A stretch of DNA of 64,000 nt from Rhodobacteraceae bacterium S2214 (lineage in GTDB: Bacteria > Pseudomonadota > Alphaproteobacteria > Rhodobacterales > Rhodobacteraceae). A model generated the notes under the pieces. It was not told where the DNA came from. It ran no database searches and saw only the letters and a program-made list of their open reading frames with translations. The stretch is from NCBI GenBank assembly GCA_025141675.1, contig CP081161.1, positions 248,001-312,000 on the forward strand, read 5' to 3'. Each line of letters opens with the position of its first letter. The first letter of the stretch is position 1. This document shows, in pieces, positions 36,750 through 46,214 of the stretch. The translations under genes and the position numbers were made by a program.

Positions 36750-38024
36750 ATGTTAGATGAGAAAAACCTGCACGCAGACGATGCGTCAATCGGATCATTA
36801 CTGTGCAAAAGACAGGCCGGTCATACATTACCCGCCCAACTATATATCAGCCAAGCGGCATATCTGGCTGATTGCGATGCCATCTTTGCCAAGCATTGGA
36901 TCGCTGTTGGCGTAGACTGCGACGTCGAAGAACCCGGTGATGTGATCGCGATCGAGATTGGGACATCTTCCATCGTTATTGTCCGTGACGACGACATGAA
37001 CATCCGTGCCTTCCATAATGTCTGCTTACATAGAGGATCGCGCTTGGTTCCGCCGGGCCGTTCGGTCGTTGGAAAACTCGTGTGTCCGTATCATCAATGG
37101 ACCTACGATTTGGACGGCGCATTGGCGCTGGCCCCGCAGATGGGCGTCGACTTTGATCGCAGTTTGCATCATCTCAAGCCGGTCGCGCTTAGATCCATTG
37201 GCGGCATTTTATATGCTTGCCTATCAGACGAACCGCCCGACGATATCACACATCTGATCAACAAAGTGGGACCGCGCCTTGCACCCTATGATCTGACCAA
37301 TGCCAAAGTCGCATTCGAAACCGAGATCATCGAAGACGGCAATTGGAAACTAACGATGGAAAACAATCGTGAGTGTTATCATTGCGCGTCAAACCATCCA
37401 GAACTCAGCCTATCGTTCCATTCAGCCGATTTCGGTTTTGATCCAGAAGGCCTGACGCCCACCGAAAAAGACGAGGCCGATGCGCTTGCCAAAGCTTACG
37501 AAGAGCAGGGCAAGATATGGGAAACGCAGGGGTTAGACCCAACTGCGATTGAACACACCGTTGGGTATCCCACCAATTTTCGCATGCAGCGCCTGATCAT
37601 CGCAGGTCTTGGTGAATCCCAAACCATGGACACCCGCGCGGCCAGCGCAATCCCGTTGGGGAATATGACGATGTCAGGAAGCGGCGACCTGCACCTGTGG
37701 GGGATCAATTCGTGGAACCACATCATGGCGGATCATGCCGTGATCTTTACCGCGTTTCCCATGGGTCCTGGCAAAACGCTCGTCCGCACAAAATGGCTTG
37801 TGAACAAGGATGCCGTTGAAGGCGAAGATTACGATCTTGATCACCTGACTGCTGTTTGGAAAGCAACAAATGCGGAAGATGCTAACCTGGTCGCGCTGGC
37901 CCATCAGGGCGTGTCTTCGGCAGGGTATCGTCCCGGTCCATATTCGCCATTCACCGAACGTGCGTTGGATGAATTTGCGACGTGGTACGTTGAACGCATG
38001 ACTGCCCACGGTTACGCGACATGA
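36750..38024 (+). CDS. Rieske-type oxygenase, betaine/stachydrine demethylase alpha subunit
   Basis: Terminal oxygenase removing an N-methyl group from a quaternary amine, 424 residues. Rieske cluster CLHRG...CPYHQWTYDLDG (two Cys, two His) near 90-115; mononuclear iron site ENNRECYHCASNHPEL near 205. It resembles GbcA (glycine betaine monooxygenase) and Stc2 (stachydrine demethylase); the sequence alone does not decide. The OYE partner two genes on looks closer to N-methylproline demethylases, tilting towards stachydrine. Start at ATG 36750; GTG at 36738 is possible. Its stop overlaps the reductase start (ATGA). Likely regulated by the divergent LysR gene. Confidence 0.85.
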   Translation: MLDEKNLHADDASIGSLLCKRQAGHTLPAQLYISQAAYLADCDAIFAKHWIAVGVDCDVEEPGDVIAIEIGTSSIVIVRDDDMNIRAFHNVCLHRGSRLVPPGRSVVGKLVCPYHQWTYDLDGALALAPQMGVDFDRSLHHLKPVALRSIGGILYACLSDEPPDDITHLINKVGPRLAPYDLTNAKVAFETEIIEDGNWKLTMENNRECYHCASNHPELSLSFHSADFGFDPEGLTPTEKDEADALAKAYEEQGKIWETQGLDPTAIEHTVGYPTNFRMQRLIIAGLGESQTMDTRAASAIPLGNMTMSGSGDLHLWGINSWNHIMADHAVIFTAFPMGPGKTLVRTKWLVNKDAVEGEDYDLDHLTAVWKATNAEDANLVALAHQGVSSAGYRPGPYSPFTERALDEFATWYVERMTAHGYAT

Positions 38025-39070
38025 TCACGGAAAACGTCTGGGAAGCACGGCGCAAACGGGCTTGGCCATCAGACCGGTGGGGAATGCTGACCTGTCGCGC
38101 AACTTGGGACGATGCACCCGATGTGCGCACTTTCTTGCTGACCCCAACCGAAGGATCACGTATCGCCCATAACCCTGGCCAATACATGACCTTTCGGATC
38201 GAAACGGCAGGTGGGATCATCGAACGCTGCTACACGATCGCATCATCTGCGGCGCGCAATGGCGGCATCGAAATCACAGTGAAACACCAACCTGACGGGG
38301 CCGCATCCGGTACATTGCATGAGACGCTGAAGGTGGGCGCAGAGATCGAAGCCTTCGGGCCTTCCGGGCAATTCACGCCAATCCCGTTTGAGGGCAAGAA
38401 ATTCGCCTTGATTGCAGCGGGAAGCGGCGTGACCCCGATGCTGTCCATTCTACGCACAGCCGCTGATCGTGGCATCGCATTGGACTGCGTCTTCGTTCAC
38501 GTGACCCGCGACGCGACAACCGCAATCGCTGCAGACGAGATTCCCGTCTTACATCGCAAACTGCCCCTGTTAGTGTCTCACATTTTGCCATCCCAAGGCG
38601 CACATGCTACCCGACTTGATCCCGAAGTGCTATCACTGTTGATCCCGGATCTGGCTGATCGCAACATCATGTGCTGCGGTCCAGATGCCTTTATGGCGAT
38701 GGTGTATGACGCCGCGATGGACGCGGGTGTGCCACCTGCGAACTACCTTCAGGAAAGCTTTACCTTCGCGGACGTAGCGGACATCGAAGATGCTGCAACA
38801 GACGCCCCTCTCCGGCGCATCACCTTCGCCAAGACAGGCGTCACCTTTGATTGCCCCGAAGGGATGAACATCCTGCGGGCCGCAAAAGACGCAGGCGTGC
38901 CAATGCCGTCGTCTTGTTCAAAAGGTGAATGCGGGACTTGCAAAACGTTCAAGCATTCGGGTGAAGTGAACATGACAAACGCGGGCGGTATCCGGCAGCG
39001 CGAAATGGATCGCGGTTTCATTCTGCCCTGCACCAGCCGTCCGCTCACCGACATAATTCTTGACCGCTAA
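38021..39070 (+). CDS. Ferredoxin-NAD(P)H reductase component of the Rieske oxygenase
   Basis: Supplies electrons to the oxygenase, 349 residues. The flavin domain has RCYTIASS (FAD), the NAD(P) domain AAGSGVTPMLSILRT and CCGPDAFM, and a C-terminal plant-type [2Fe-2S] ferredoxin with CSKGECGTC and a distal Cys in LPCTSRP. The layout FAD-NAD-2Fe2S equals GbcB and stachydrine demethylase reductases. The start ATG overlaps the oxygenase stop; the next gene begins 12 bases downstream. All cofactor ligands are present. Confidence 0.9.
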   Translation: MITENVWEARRKRAWPSDRWGMLTCRATWDDAPDVRTFLLTPTEGSRIAHNPGQYMTFRIETAGGIIERCYTIASSAARNGGIEITVKHQPDGAASGTLHETLKVGAEIEAFGPSGQFTPIPFEGKKFALIAAGSGVTPMLSILRTAADRGIALDCVFVHVTRDATTAIAADEIPVLHRKLPLLVSHILPSQGAHATRLDPEVLSLLIPDLADRNIMCCGPDAFMAMVYDAAMDAGVPPANYLQESFTFADVADIEDAATDAPLRRITFAKTGVTFDCPEGMNILRAAKDAGVPMPSSCSKGECGTCKTFKHSGEVNMTNAGGIRQREMDRGFILPCTSRPLTDIILDR

Positions 39071-39082
39071 AGGATTGCATTC

Positions 39083-41128
39083 ATGTCCCTCGATCCCCTT
39101 TTGCAGCCTTATCAGCTCAAGCATCTCACCCTGAAGAACAGGGTCATGACGACAAGCCATGAACCCGCCTACCCCGAAGACGGGATGCCTAAGGGACGTT
39201 ATCGGGCTTATCATGCGGAACGTGCCAAAGGCGGTGTTGCTCTTACTATGACCGCCGGTTCAGCTGCAATTGCCCGCGACAGCCCGCCCGTGTTCAACAA
39301 CATTCTGGCGTATAAGGACGAAGTCGTGCCTTGGGTGCGTGAACTGACCGATGCGGTGCACGCACATGGGGCCGCTTGCATGATCCAGCTGACCCATCTG
39401 GGACGGCGCACGAACTGGAACAAAGGTGATTGGCTGCCATCGGTGGCACCTAGCCATGACCGCGAACCTGCGCACCGTGCCTTCCCAAAAAAGATGGAAG
39501 ACTGGGACATTGCCCGCATTATCGAAGATTATGCAGCCGCCGCAGAACGGATGCAGGCGGGCGGCATGGACGGGATCGAACTGTATGCGGGCGGTCATTT
39601 GCTTGATCAATTCTGGTCGCCGCTGTCGAATACCCTGCAGGGACCCTACGGCGCCGACACGCTTGAAAACCGCGTACGGATGACGCTGGATGTGCTGACG
39701 GCCATTCGCAAACGGGTTGGGTCTGATTTCATCGTTGGGGTGCGCGGTACAGTCGATGAAATGCAAAAGGGTGGGATCACGTCCGAGGAAGGCGTGCAAA
39801 TCGCCTCGATGCTGCGCGACAGTGGCATGATCGATTTCTTCAACGTGAACCGTGGTCGTATCCATACCGATCCTGCGATGACAGGCATGATCCCCGTTGC
39901 TGGGATGCGCAGCGCGCCGCACCTTGATTTCGCATCCGAAATTCGGAAAGCCACAGGTCTGCCAACCTTCCATGCCTCCCGCATCCAAGACGTCGCAACA
40001 GCCCGCCACGCGATTGCGGAAGGTCATCTCGACATGGTCGGGATGACCCGTGCCCATATGGCTGATCCGCATGTCGTGCAAAAAATCATTGCCGGTCGCG
40101 AAGCCGAAATTAGACCCTGTACCGGGGCAAACTACTGTCTCGACCGGATCTATCAGGGTGGTATGGCGCTTTGCATCCACAACCCGTCCACGGGTCGCGA
40201 ACAGGAGATGCCGCACAGGATTACGAAGGCCGAAACCAAGAAGAAGGTCGTGGTCGTCGGCGCTGGTCCCGCTGGTTTGGAAGCCGCGCGCGTCGCCGCC
40301 GAACGAGGTCACAAGGTCGTTGTATTCGAGGCCGCAGATCAGGCTGGCGGTCAAATTCGACTAACCGCACAGACACCGCGGCGTGCCGAGATGATGCAGA
40401 TTATCGATTGGCGGATCGCAGAATGCGAACGGCTTGGCGTGACGATCCGGTACAACACCTTCGCGGATGTTGCTGACATCACCGCAGAAAACCCCGACAT
40501 CGTGATCATCGCAACAGGCGGGATGGCGAACATTGCGCTTTATGAAACGGGCCAAGATGCGGAACACGTTGTGTCGTCTTGGGACATCATTTCTGGCGAT
40601 GTGACACCAGCACAGTCGGTTTTAGTCTATGATGAAGCAGGCGACCATGCTGGTCTGCAAGCAGCTGAGATTGCGATGAAAACAGGCTCTAATGTTGAGA
40701 TTATGACGCCAGACCGCACCTTCGCACCAGAGGTCATGGCGATGAACTTGACCCCCTATATGCGTGCGTTGCAAGCGGACAACGTGACGTTCACGGTCAC
40801 GCAGCGCCTGAAAGCCGTGGCAAAAGATGGCAATCGGTTGGCTGCTACCATCGGCACCGATTATTCGGATCGCACCACGGTGCAACACTACGACCAAGTG
40901 GTCGTAAATTATGGGACGTTGCCACTGGATGATCTGTATTTCGACCTCAAGGAATTGTCGTCAAATCGTGGCGAACTGGATCACGACGCTTTCATCGATC
41001 GTAAACCCCAGACAATCACCACCAATCCAGATGGTGCTTTTCAGCTGTTCCGGATTGGTGATGCCGTGTCTGCGCGCAATACGCATGCCGCAATTTACGA
41101 TGCGTTGCGTTTGATGTCCTGCACCTAA
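39083..41128 (+). CDS. OYE-family N-demethylase (N-methylproline or dimethylglycine type)
   Basis: Flavoprotein of 681 residues with an N-terminal old-yellow-enzyme barrel (residues 1-360, LTLKNRVMTTSHEPAYPEDG, IQLTHLGRRTNW), a [4Fe-4S] Cys block (CTGANYCLDRIYQGGMALC) and a C-terminal FAD/NAD-binding half (VVVVGAGPAGLEAARVAAER). This is the architecture of trimethylamine dehydrogenase relatives such as DgcA and N-methylproline demethylase. In the operon it would take the dimethyl- or methyl-amine product of the oxygenase to the free amino acid plus formaldehyde. AAAGGA lies eight bases before the ATG. Its end overlaps the convergent transaminase gene by four bases. Confidence 0.88.
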   Translation: MSLDPLLQPYQLKHLTLKNRVMTTSHEPAYPEDGMPKGRYRAYHAERAKGGVALTMTAGSAAIARDSPPVFNNILAYKDEVVPWVRELTDAVHAHGAACMIQLTHLGRRTNWNKGDWLPSVAPSHDREPAHRAFPKKMEDWDIARIIEDYAAAAERMQAGGMDGIELYAGGHLLDQFWSPLSNTLQGPYGADTLENRVRMTLDVLTAIRKRVGSDFIVGVRGTVDEMQKGGITSEEGVQIASMLRDSGMIDFFNVNRGRIHTDPAMTGMIPVAGMRSAPHLDFASEIRKATGLPTFHASRIQDVATARHAIAEGHLDMVGMTRAHMADPHVVQKIIAGREAEIRPCTGANYCLDRIYQGGMALCIHNPSTGREQEMPHRITKAETKKKVVVVGAGPAGLEAARVAAERGHKVVVFEAADQAGGQIRLTAQTPRRAEMMQIIDWRIAECERLGVTIRYNTFADVADITAENPDIVIIATGGMANIALYETGQDAEHVVSSWDIISGDVTPAQSVLVYDEAGDHAGLQAAEIAMKTGSNVEIMTPDRTFAPEVMAMNLTPYMRALQADNVTFTVTQRLKAVAKDGNRLAATIGTDYSDRTTVQHYDQVVVNYGTLPLDDLYFDLKELSSNRGELDHDAFIDRKPQTITTNPDGAFQLFRIGDAVSARNTHAAIYDALRLMSCT

Positions 41129-42501
41129 AGAACCGCGTCGACCGCAGCTTTGGTGACCGCCACCACTTCGTCCGCTTGATCGCGCGTCAGGCAGAAGGGC
41201 GGCGCAAAACCAATGATATCGCCTTGCGGCATCGCACGGGCAATTACGCCACGCTCCAACATTGCGGCCACGATACGCGGTGCCGTTTTGTCTGCGGCGT
41301 CAAGAAACACGCGGTCGTCACGATCCTTGACCAGTTCAACGGCGCACAGCATTCCCTCACCGCGAATTTCGCCGACATTCGGATGGTCGCCCAGCGCTTC
41401 GGTCATCGCATTGTTCAAATATGCGCCGACTTCGCCTGCGTTAGACACTAATTGCAGATCGTCCAGTAGTTTCAGGTTCGCAACACCCGCCGCCGCGCAG
41501 ATCGGATGTGCCGAGTAGGTCCAACCGTGACCTATGGGGCCAAATTCGTCGGTGCCACGCTCAAGCACCTCCCACATTTTGTCGGACACGATAGACCCTG
41601 ACAAAGGCGCATAAGCAGATGTCAGGCCCTTAGCGATCGTGATCAGATCAGGTTTCAAACCATAGTGATCGGACCCCATCATTGTGCCAAGTCGCCCGAA
41701 ACCAGTCACGACTTCGTCCGCAATCAACAGAATGTCGTACTTTTTCAGAACCGCCTGAATCGCCTCCCAATACCCCGCAGGTGGCGGCACGATGCCCCCT
41801 GTTCCCAAAACGGGTTCGCCGATGAATGCGGCGATGGTGTCCGGGCCTTCGGCCTTGATCAGCGCCTCTAGTTTCGCGGCACAATCAGCGGAAAAAGCGG
41901 CTTCATCCATGTCGCGATCAGCGCGGCGATAATAGTAGGGCGCCTCTGTGTGGATGACTTGGCTTAAAGGCAGATCGAATTTCTTGTGAAACAGTTCCAA
42001 CCCCGTCAGCGACCCTGTCACAAGACCAGACCCGTGGTACCCCCGCCATCGCGAGATAATCTTTTTCTTCTGCGGGCGTCCGAGGATGTTGTTGTAATAC
42101 CAAACGAGTTTGATGTTCGTCTCATTCGCATCAGACCCTGACATCCCATAGTAGACATGGTTTAGTCCGTCGGGCGCACGGTCCGCGATCATCTTGGACA
42201 ACGTAATCGACGCTTCGGTACCGTGCCCGACATAGCTATGATAATAAGCCAGATCTTGGGCTTGCGCGGCAATCGCATCCGCAATTTCGGTCCGGCCATA
42301 TCCGACATTCACACAATAAAGACCCGCAAAGGCATCCAATGATGACCGCCCTTCGCGGTCCGTGATGTGCACACCTTTCGCCCCTTGAATGATCCGGTTT
42401 CCCATCTCGCGCCGCGCAAATTGCGCCAAATGTGTAGAAGGGTGGAAAAAATGATCATGGTCCCATTGGGTCAATTGATCGTTTGTCAAGGTGTTGGTCA
42501 T
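41125..42501 (-). CDS. Class III aminotransferase, DoeD-like (ectoine degradation)
   Basis: PLP-dependent transaminase, 458 residues. Hallmarks: LDAFAGLYCVNVGYGR, the phosphate loop YYGMSGSDANETNIKL, DEVVTGFGRLGTMMG (Asp binding the PLP nitrogen), and the Schiff-base Lys in LITIAKGLTSAY. The start HDHFFHPSTHLAQFARRE resembles the transaminase associated with ectoine breakdown (DoeD), which converts 2,4-diaminobutyrate to aspartate semialdehyde. Position, divergent from doeA-doeB across 164 bases, supports this. GGAGC lies before the ATG. A broader omega-amino-acid role cannot be excluded. Confidence 0.83.
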   Translation of the reverse strand: MTNTLTNDQLTQWDHDHFFHPSTHLAQFARREMGNRIIQGAKGVHITDREGRSSLDAFAGLYCVNVGYGRTEIADAIAAQAQDLAYYHSYVGHGTEASITLSKMIADRAPDGLNHVYYGMSGSDANETNIKLVWYYNNILGRPQKKKIISRWRGYHGSGLVTGSLTGLELFHKKFDLPLSQVIHTEAPYYYRRADRDMDEAAFSADCAAKLEALIKAEGPDTIAAFIGEPVLGTGGIVPPPAGYWEAIQAVLKKYDILLIADEVVTGFGRLGTMMGSDHYGLKPDLITIAKGLTSAYAPLSGSIVSDKMWEVLERGTDEFGPIGHGWTYSAHPICAAAGVANLKLLDDLQLVSNAGEVGAYLNNAMTEALGDHPNVGEIRGEGMLCAVELVKDRDDRVFLDAADKTAPRIVAAMLERGVIARAMPQGDIIGFAPPFCLTRDQADEVVAVTKAAVDAVL

Positions 42502-42604
42502 CGATTGCTCCGCCGTGGTTCACCGCGACGCTAGGACATCCGTTTCAGCACAACTACCCCCAATCACGACAAACTAGCCATGCATATGGTCGGTAGCAGA
42601 CTTG

Positions 42605-42632
42605 TCAGGTTGTTCAAAACGGTCAAACCTGA
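42605..42632. promoter_or_regulatory. Inverted repeat upstream of doeA
   Basis: Perfect 7-base arms TCAGGTT (42605-42611) and AACCTGA (42626-42632), 14 bases apart, so 21 bases centre to centre, two turns of DNA. It lies 34-61 bases before the doeA ATG in the divergent doeD-doeA gap, a likely place for an ectoine-responsive regulator. No regulator gene is adjacent. Confidence 0.35.
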
Positions 42633-42665
42633 ACATGTCAGCCTATTACGAAAGCGTGAAACCCG

Positions 42666-43850
42666 ATGACCGACCAAGACGATAACTTTAGCACCACAGA
42701 ATATCGGCAACGGATCACCAAGGTACGTAAAGCGATGGAAAAGGCCGGATTAGAGGCCATTTTTGTCACCGACCCATCCAATATGGCGTGGCTTACGGGC
42801 TACGATGGTTGGTCCTTTTACGTCCACCAAGGCGTGATCCTAACGTTGGAAGGCGATCCCGTTTGGTGGGGCCGTGCGATGGATGCTGTTGGGGCGCAGC
42901 GCACTGTTTTCATGTCGCATGGAGATCACATCAGAGGCTACGACGATACGTTTGTGCAGAACCCTGAAAAGCACCCGATGCAGGAACTTGCGACATTGAT
43001 GGCCGAGCTTGGCCTGCAAAACGCCAGTATTGGTGTCGAAATGGACAATTACTATTACACCGCCAAGGCGCACACTGTTCTTCTCGCCCATCTTCCCAAT
43101 GCCACCTTCGCAGATGCAACTGGTCTGGTGAACTGGCAACGCGCCGTGAAGTCAGAACTGGAAATCACCTATATGCGTCGCGCCGCGCGGATCGTCGAAA
43201 GCATGCATGAACGGGTCCTTGAACTGGCGGAACCGGGATTGCGTAAGAACGAACTGATCGCCGAAATCTATGCAACCGCGATCCGCGGTGCCGATGGGCA
43301 TTGGGGCGACTACCCCGCGATTGTGCCGATGGCCCCTTCTGGTCTGGATGCAACCGCCCCACATCTGACGTGGGACGACCGTCCTATGCAAAAAGGCGAA
43401 GCGACGTTTTTCGAAATCGCGGGCGCACATCGCAGGTATCAATGCCCGCAGTCCCGCACGCTTTTTCTAGGTGAAGTCCCGCAGAAATATCGTGATGCAG
43501 AGGCCGCCGTACTGGACGCCATCGAAGCCGGTCTGGCGCAAGCCAAACCCGGCAATCAGGCGCAAGACATCGCAAATGCCTTTAATCAGACACTGAATAA
43601 GGCCGGTTTTGAAAAAGACAGTCGGTGTGGTTATGCCATCGGGATCAGTTATCCACCTGATTGGGGGGAACGCACGATTTCATTCCGCCGCGGCGACACG
43701 ACAATCCTTGAACCCGGCATGACGTTCCACTTTATGCCCGCGTTATGGCTTGATGACGGTGGGCTCGAAATCACGGAACCCATCCTCATCACACAAACGG
43801 GTCACGAATGCCTGTGCAACACACCTCGTTCTCTATGGGTCAAAGCATGA
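42666..43850 (+). CDS. doeA: Ectoine hydrolase (creatinase-like M24 family)
   Basis: Opens the ectoine ring to N-acetyl-diaminobutyrate, 394 residues. Creatinase/aminopeptidase P fold: N-terminal domain with MAWLTGYDGWSFYVHQ, C-terminal pita-bread domain from about 165. The metal ligands of M24 peptidases are replaced (FFEIAGAHRRYQCPQSRT where Asp residues would be), as expected for the metal-independent creatinase/DoeA group. The long match in style to DoeA/EutD and the deacetylase gene following with an ATGA overlap make the call firm. Ribosome-binding site is weak. Confidence 0.9.
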   Translation: MTDQDDNFSTTEYRQRITKVRKAMEKAGLEAIFVTDPSNMAWLTGYDGWSFYVHQGVILTLEGDPVWWGRAMDAVGAQRTVFMSHGDHIRGYDDTFVQNPEKHPMQELATLMAELGLQNASIGVEMDNYYYTAKAHTVLLAHLPNATFADATGLVNWQRAVKSELEITYMRRAARIVESMHERVLELAEPGLRKNELIAEIYATAIRGADGHWGDYPAIVPMAPSGLDATAPHLTWDDRPMQKGEATFFEIAGAHRRYQCPQSRTLFLGEVPQKYRDAEAAVLDAIEAGLAQAKPGNQAQDIANAFNQTLNKAGFEKDSRCGYAIGISYPPDWGERTISFRRGDTTILEPGMTFHFMPALWLDDGGLEITEPILITQTGHECLCNTPRSLWVKA

Positions 43851-44824
43851 TCACACCAACTATTCCGCTAGATGCAGACGGGGTCCATCACGGGTTTCTG
43901 AAACTGCCGTACAGCCGCAACGACAGCGCGTGGGGGTCTGTCATGATCCCGATCACGGTCGTTGCAAATGGCGACGGACCAACCGCGCTTTTGACAGGTG
44001 CGAACCACGGGGACGAATACGAAGGACCCATTGCGCTACAAAATCTCGCCGCGTCCTTGGACCCTGCAACGATCACAGGCCGTGTCATCATCCTACCCAT
44101 GATGAACCAACCCGCGTTTGCGGCGGGAACGCGGTGTTCCCCAATTGACGACGCGAATATGAACCGCAGTTTTCCGGGCAAACCTGACGGGACCGTCACC
44201 CAGAAAATATGTCACTACGTTGCGACGGAATTGGTCCCATTAGCCGATGTTGTCTTGGACTTTCATTCAGGGGGCCGCACGCTTGATTTCCTGCCGTTCG
44301 CTGCGGCTCATATCCTTGATGACAAGACCCAAGAAGCGGCTTGTATGGCCGCGATGCAGGCGTTTAACGCTCCCTATTCGGTCCGGATGTTAGAGATCGA
44401 TAATGTCGGCATGTTAGACACCGAAGTGGAAAGCCAAGGCAAAATCTTCGTGACCACAGAACTAGGCGGTGCAGGCACGGCGACTGCAAAAAGCGTGTCT
44501 ATTGCGGTCAAAGGCATCCAAAATCTACTGATCCATACTGGTATTTTGCAAGGCGAGATGCAGATCAGCGACAGCGTTCAGCTCGATATGCCCGACGACA
44601 CATGTTTCGTATTCGCGCGCGATGCGGGGTTGATCGAATACCTTGTCGATTTGGGGGAACCCGTCGCCATAGATCAACCAATCGCGCGGATTTGGCCCGC
44701 TGATCGAACGGGTGTGGCCCCAACAATCTGCCATGCCCAGCGCGCTGGTATTATGACCGCACGACATGTCCCTGGACTGGTGAAAATGGGGGACTTCGTG
44801 GGTTTGGTGGCCGTACCGATTTAG
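43847..44824 (+). CDS. doeB: N-acetyl-L-2,4-diaminobutyrate deacetylase
   Basis: Removes the acetyl group from the DoeA product, 325 residues. It belongs to the AstE/AspA zinc carboxypeptidase-like superfamily: GANHGDEYEGPIA (zinc His and Glu near 55), NMNRSFPG, VLDFHSGG (zinc His) and a late Glu in FVTTELGGAGT. The ATG at 43847 overlaps the doeA stop as ATGA; the longer upstream frame is not needed. Its stop overlaps that of the convergent UbiB-type gene. The DoeC dehydrogenase and an ectoine transporter are not in the window. Confidence 0.9.
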   Translation: MITPTIPLDADGVHHGFLKLPYSRNDSAWGSVMIPITVVANGDGPTALLTGANHGDEYEGPIALQNLAASLDPATITGRVIILPMMNQPAFAAGTRCSPIDDANMNRSFPGKPDGTVTQKICHYVATELVPLADVVLDFHSGGRTLDFLPFAAAHILDDKTQEAACMAAMQAFNAPYSVRMLEIDNVGMLDTEVESQGKIFVTTELGGAGTATAKSVSIAVKGIQNLLIHTGILQGEMQISDSVQLDMPDDTCFVFARDAGLIEYLVDLGEPVAIDQPIARIWPADRTGVAPTICHAQRAGIMTARHVPGLVKMGDFVGLVAVPI

Positions 44825-46146
44825 GCTAAATAGGGTGCGATCAAGCTGCGAACATCAACAACGGCTTTTAGCCGCGCGGCTAGCAGGAACATCCCCGCAA
44901 ATTTGCGCTGCAAGAACAGCACGTCAATCGGCAATGGCGGCGGAACAAAGCCGTCTTCGGCCAATTTCATGCCCTCTGCCTGCATTTTTCGTGAAAGCGT
45001 CGTATCGGCAAAATCGATCACTAGTTTCGACGCAAGTTCTGCGAAGACCAGATCAATCATCGCTAGAATCCGATCATTATGTTCCGGTCTTGTCGTCCCG
45101 TCAATAAATCCAATGTCCAGCGCAACGCGTCTGATCTCTGCGGCATCTCGGGCGATCCCCGCAATGATCAGTTGCCTATATAGATCGGCAATCTCAGCCC
45201 CAATCACACGCGTCGCACCGAAATCGAGCAAAACAATCTGACCGGATGTCTGATCATAGCGGTAATTCGCAAAGTTAGGGTCTGTTTGCATCAATCCAAA
45301 GGCAAACAATTCCCGTAGCGTCAAACCAATCAGATCAGTCGCAACTTGGTCGCGTACGGTTTGCGGCGCATCGGCAAGATCCTCAATGGCTGCGCCATCC
45401 ATATACGTCATCGCCAAAATCTGCGGCGTCGACCAATCGTCCTGTAAGTCTGGCACGGCGAAGGTTCCGTCATCTTTTAGCAGGCCTCGAAAGCGCATCA
45501 TTTGGGCTCCTTCGCGGGTGTAGTCGGTTTCTTCGTGCAGCTGCTTGCGCGCTTCATCAATGTAGGGTGCCAGCGTGAAGCCCTTGGGCAACAACCCCGA
45601 CATCCGGATCAATGCGCCGACATTCGCAACATCGCTATCAATGCTTTGCGCCACCCCCGGATACTGCACCTTGATCGCCAGATCGCGGCCATCTTTCAAC
45701 GTCGCACGATGCACCTGACCAATCGACGCCGCCGCAATGGGACGCACATCGAATTTTGCAAACGAACGAAGCCACCCATCAGGCCACTGCGCGTTCAGCA
45801 CCTTTTTCAGCTGGGCAGGTGGCATGATATGGGCATCGTCGCGCAACCGCGCCATGATCTGCGATAACTCGGGGGGAAGCACGTCACCCGTATCCATGGA
45901 CACCAGTTGCCCGATCTTCATCGCAGCACCGCGCATTTTCGCCAATTCATCCGCGACGCGGCCTACATTGCGCGGCGTCAAAAGCAAATCACGCATGGAC
46001 GGGCGTTGTCCACGACCAAGGCTTGCAGCACCACCAATCGCCATATTGCCCACAACGCCAGCGGTCATCGACCCCAATCGCGTCAACCTGCTTAGGCGGC
46101 TCGCGGGAACAGCGGTAGCGCGCGATCTGTTTCTTGGATCATCCAT
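44821..46146 (-). CDS. ABC1/UbiB family atypical kinase
   Basis: 441-residue member of the AarF/UbiB/ADCK family, linked to ubiquinone or other lipid metabolism. Typical features are the KxGQ motif in MKIGQLVSMDT near residue 80, SIGQVHRATLKDGRDLAIKVQYPG (Ala-rich loop and Lys), QTDPNFANYRY in place of HRD-type catalytic loop, and LLDFGATR. Start at ATG 46146; a TTG three codons upstream is the alternative. It has no hydrophobic C-terminal pair, so it looks like the shorter cytosolic form rather than UbiB proper. It is not functionally tied to its neighbours. No clear ribosome-binding site. Confidence 0.88.
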   Translation of the reverse strand: MDDPRNRSRATAVPASRLSRLTRLGSMTAGVVGNMAIGGAASLGRGQRPSMRDLLLTPRNVGRVADELAKMRGAAMKIGQLVSMDTGDVLPPELSQIMARLRDDAHIMPPAQLKKVLNAQWPDGWLRSFAKFDVRPIAAASIGQVHRATLKDGRDLAIKVQYPGVAQSIDSDVANVGALIRMSGLLPKGFTLAPYIDEARKQLHEETDYTREGAQMMRFRGLLKDDGTFAVPDLQDDWSTPQILAMTYMDGAAIEDLADAPQTVRDQVATDLIGLTLRELFAFGLMQTDPNFANYRYDQTSGQIVLLDFGATRVIGAEIADLYRQLIIAGIARDAAEIRRVALDIGFIDGTTRPEHNDRILAMIDLVFAELASKLVIDFADTTLSRKMQAEGMKLAEDGFVPPPLPIDVLFLQRKFAGMFLLAARLKAVVDVRSLIAPYLA

Positions 46147-46214
46147 AGACTGCAAATAGGAGCGATACCGCCTGCGACCACCCAGAAGAGTCTCAACAAG
46201 CGAAAGATAGACTT

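Noticed and set aside
39260..40354. Minus-strand frame of 364 codons
   Set aside because: Antisense shadow of the OYE-family gene, His/Cys/Arg-rich and without domain.
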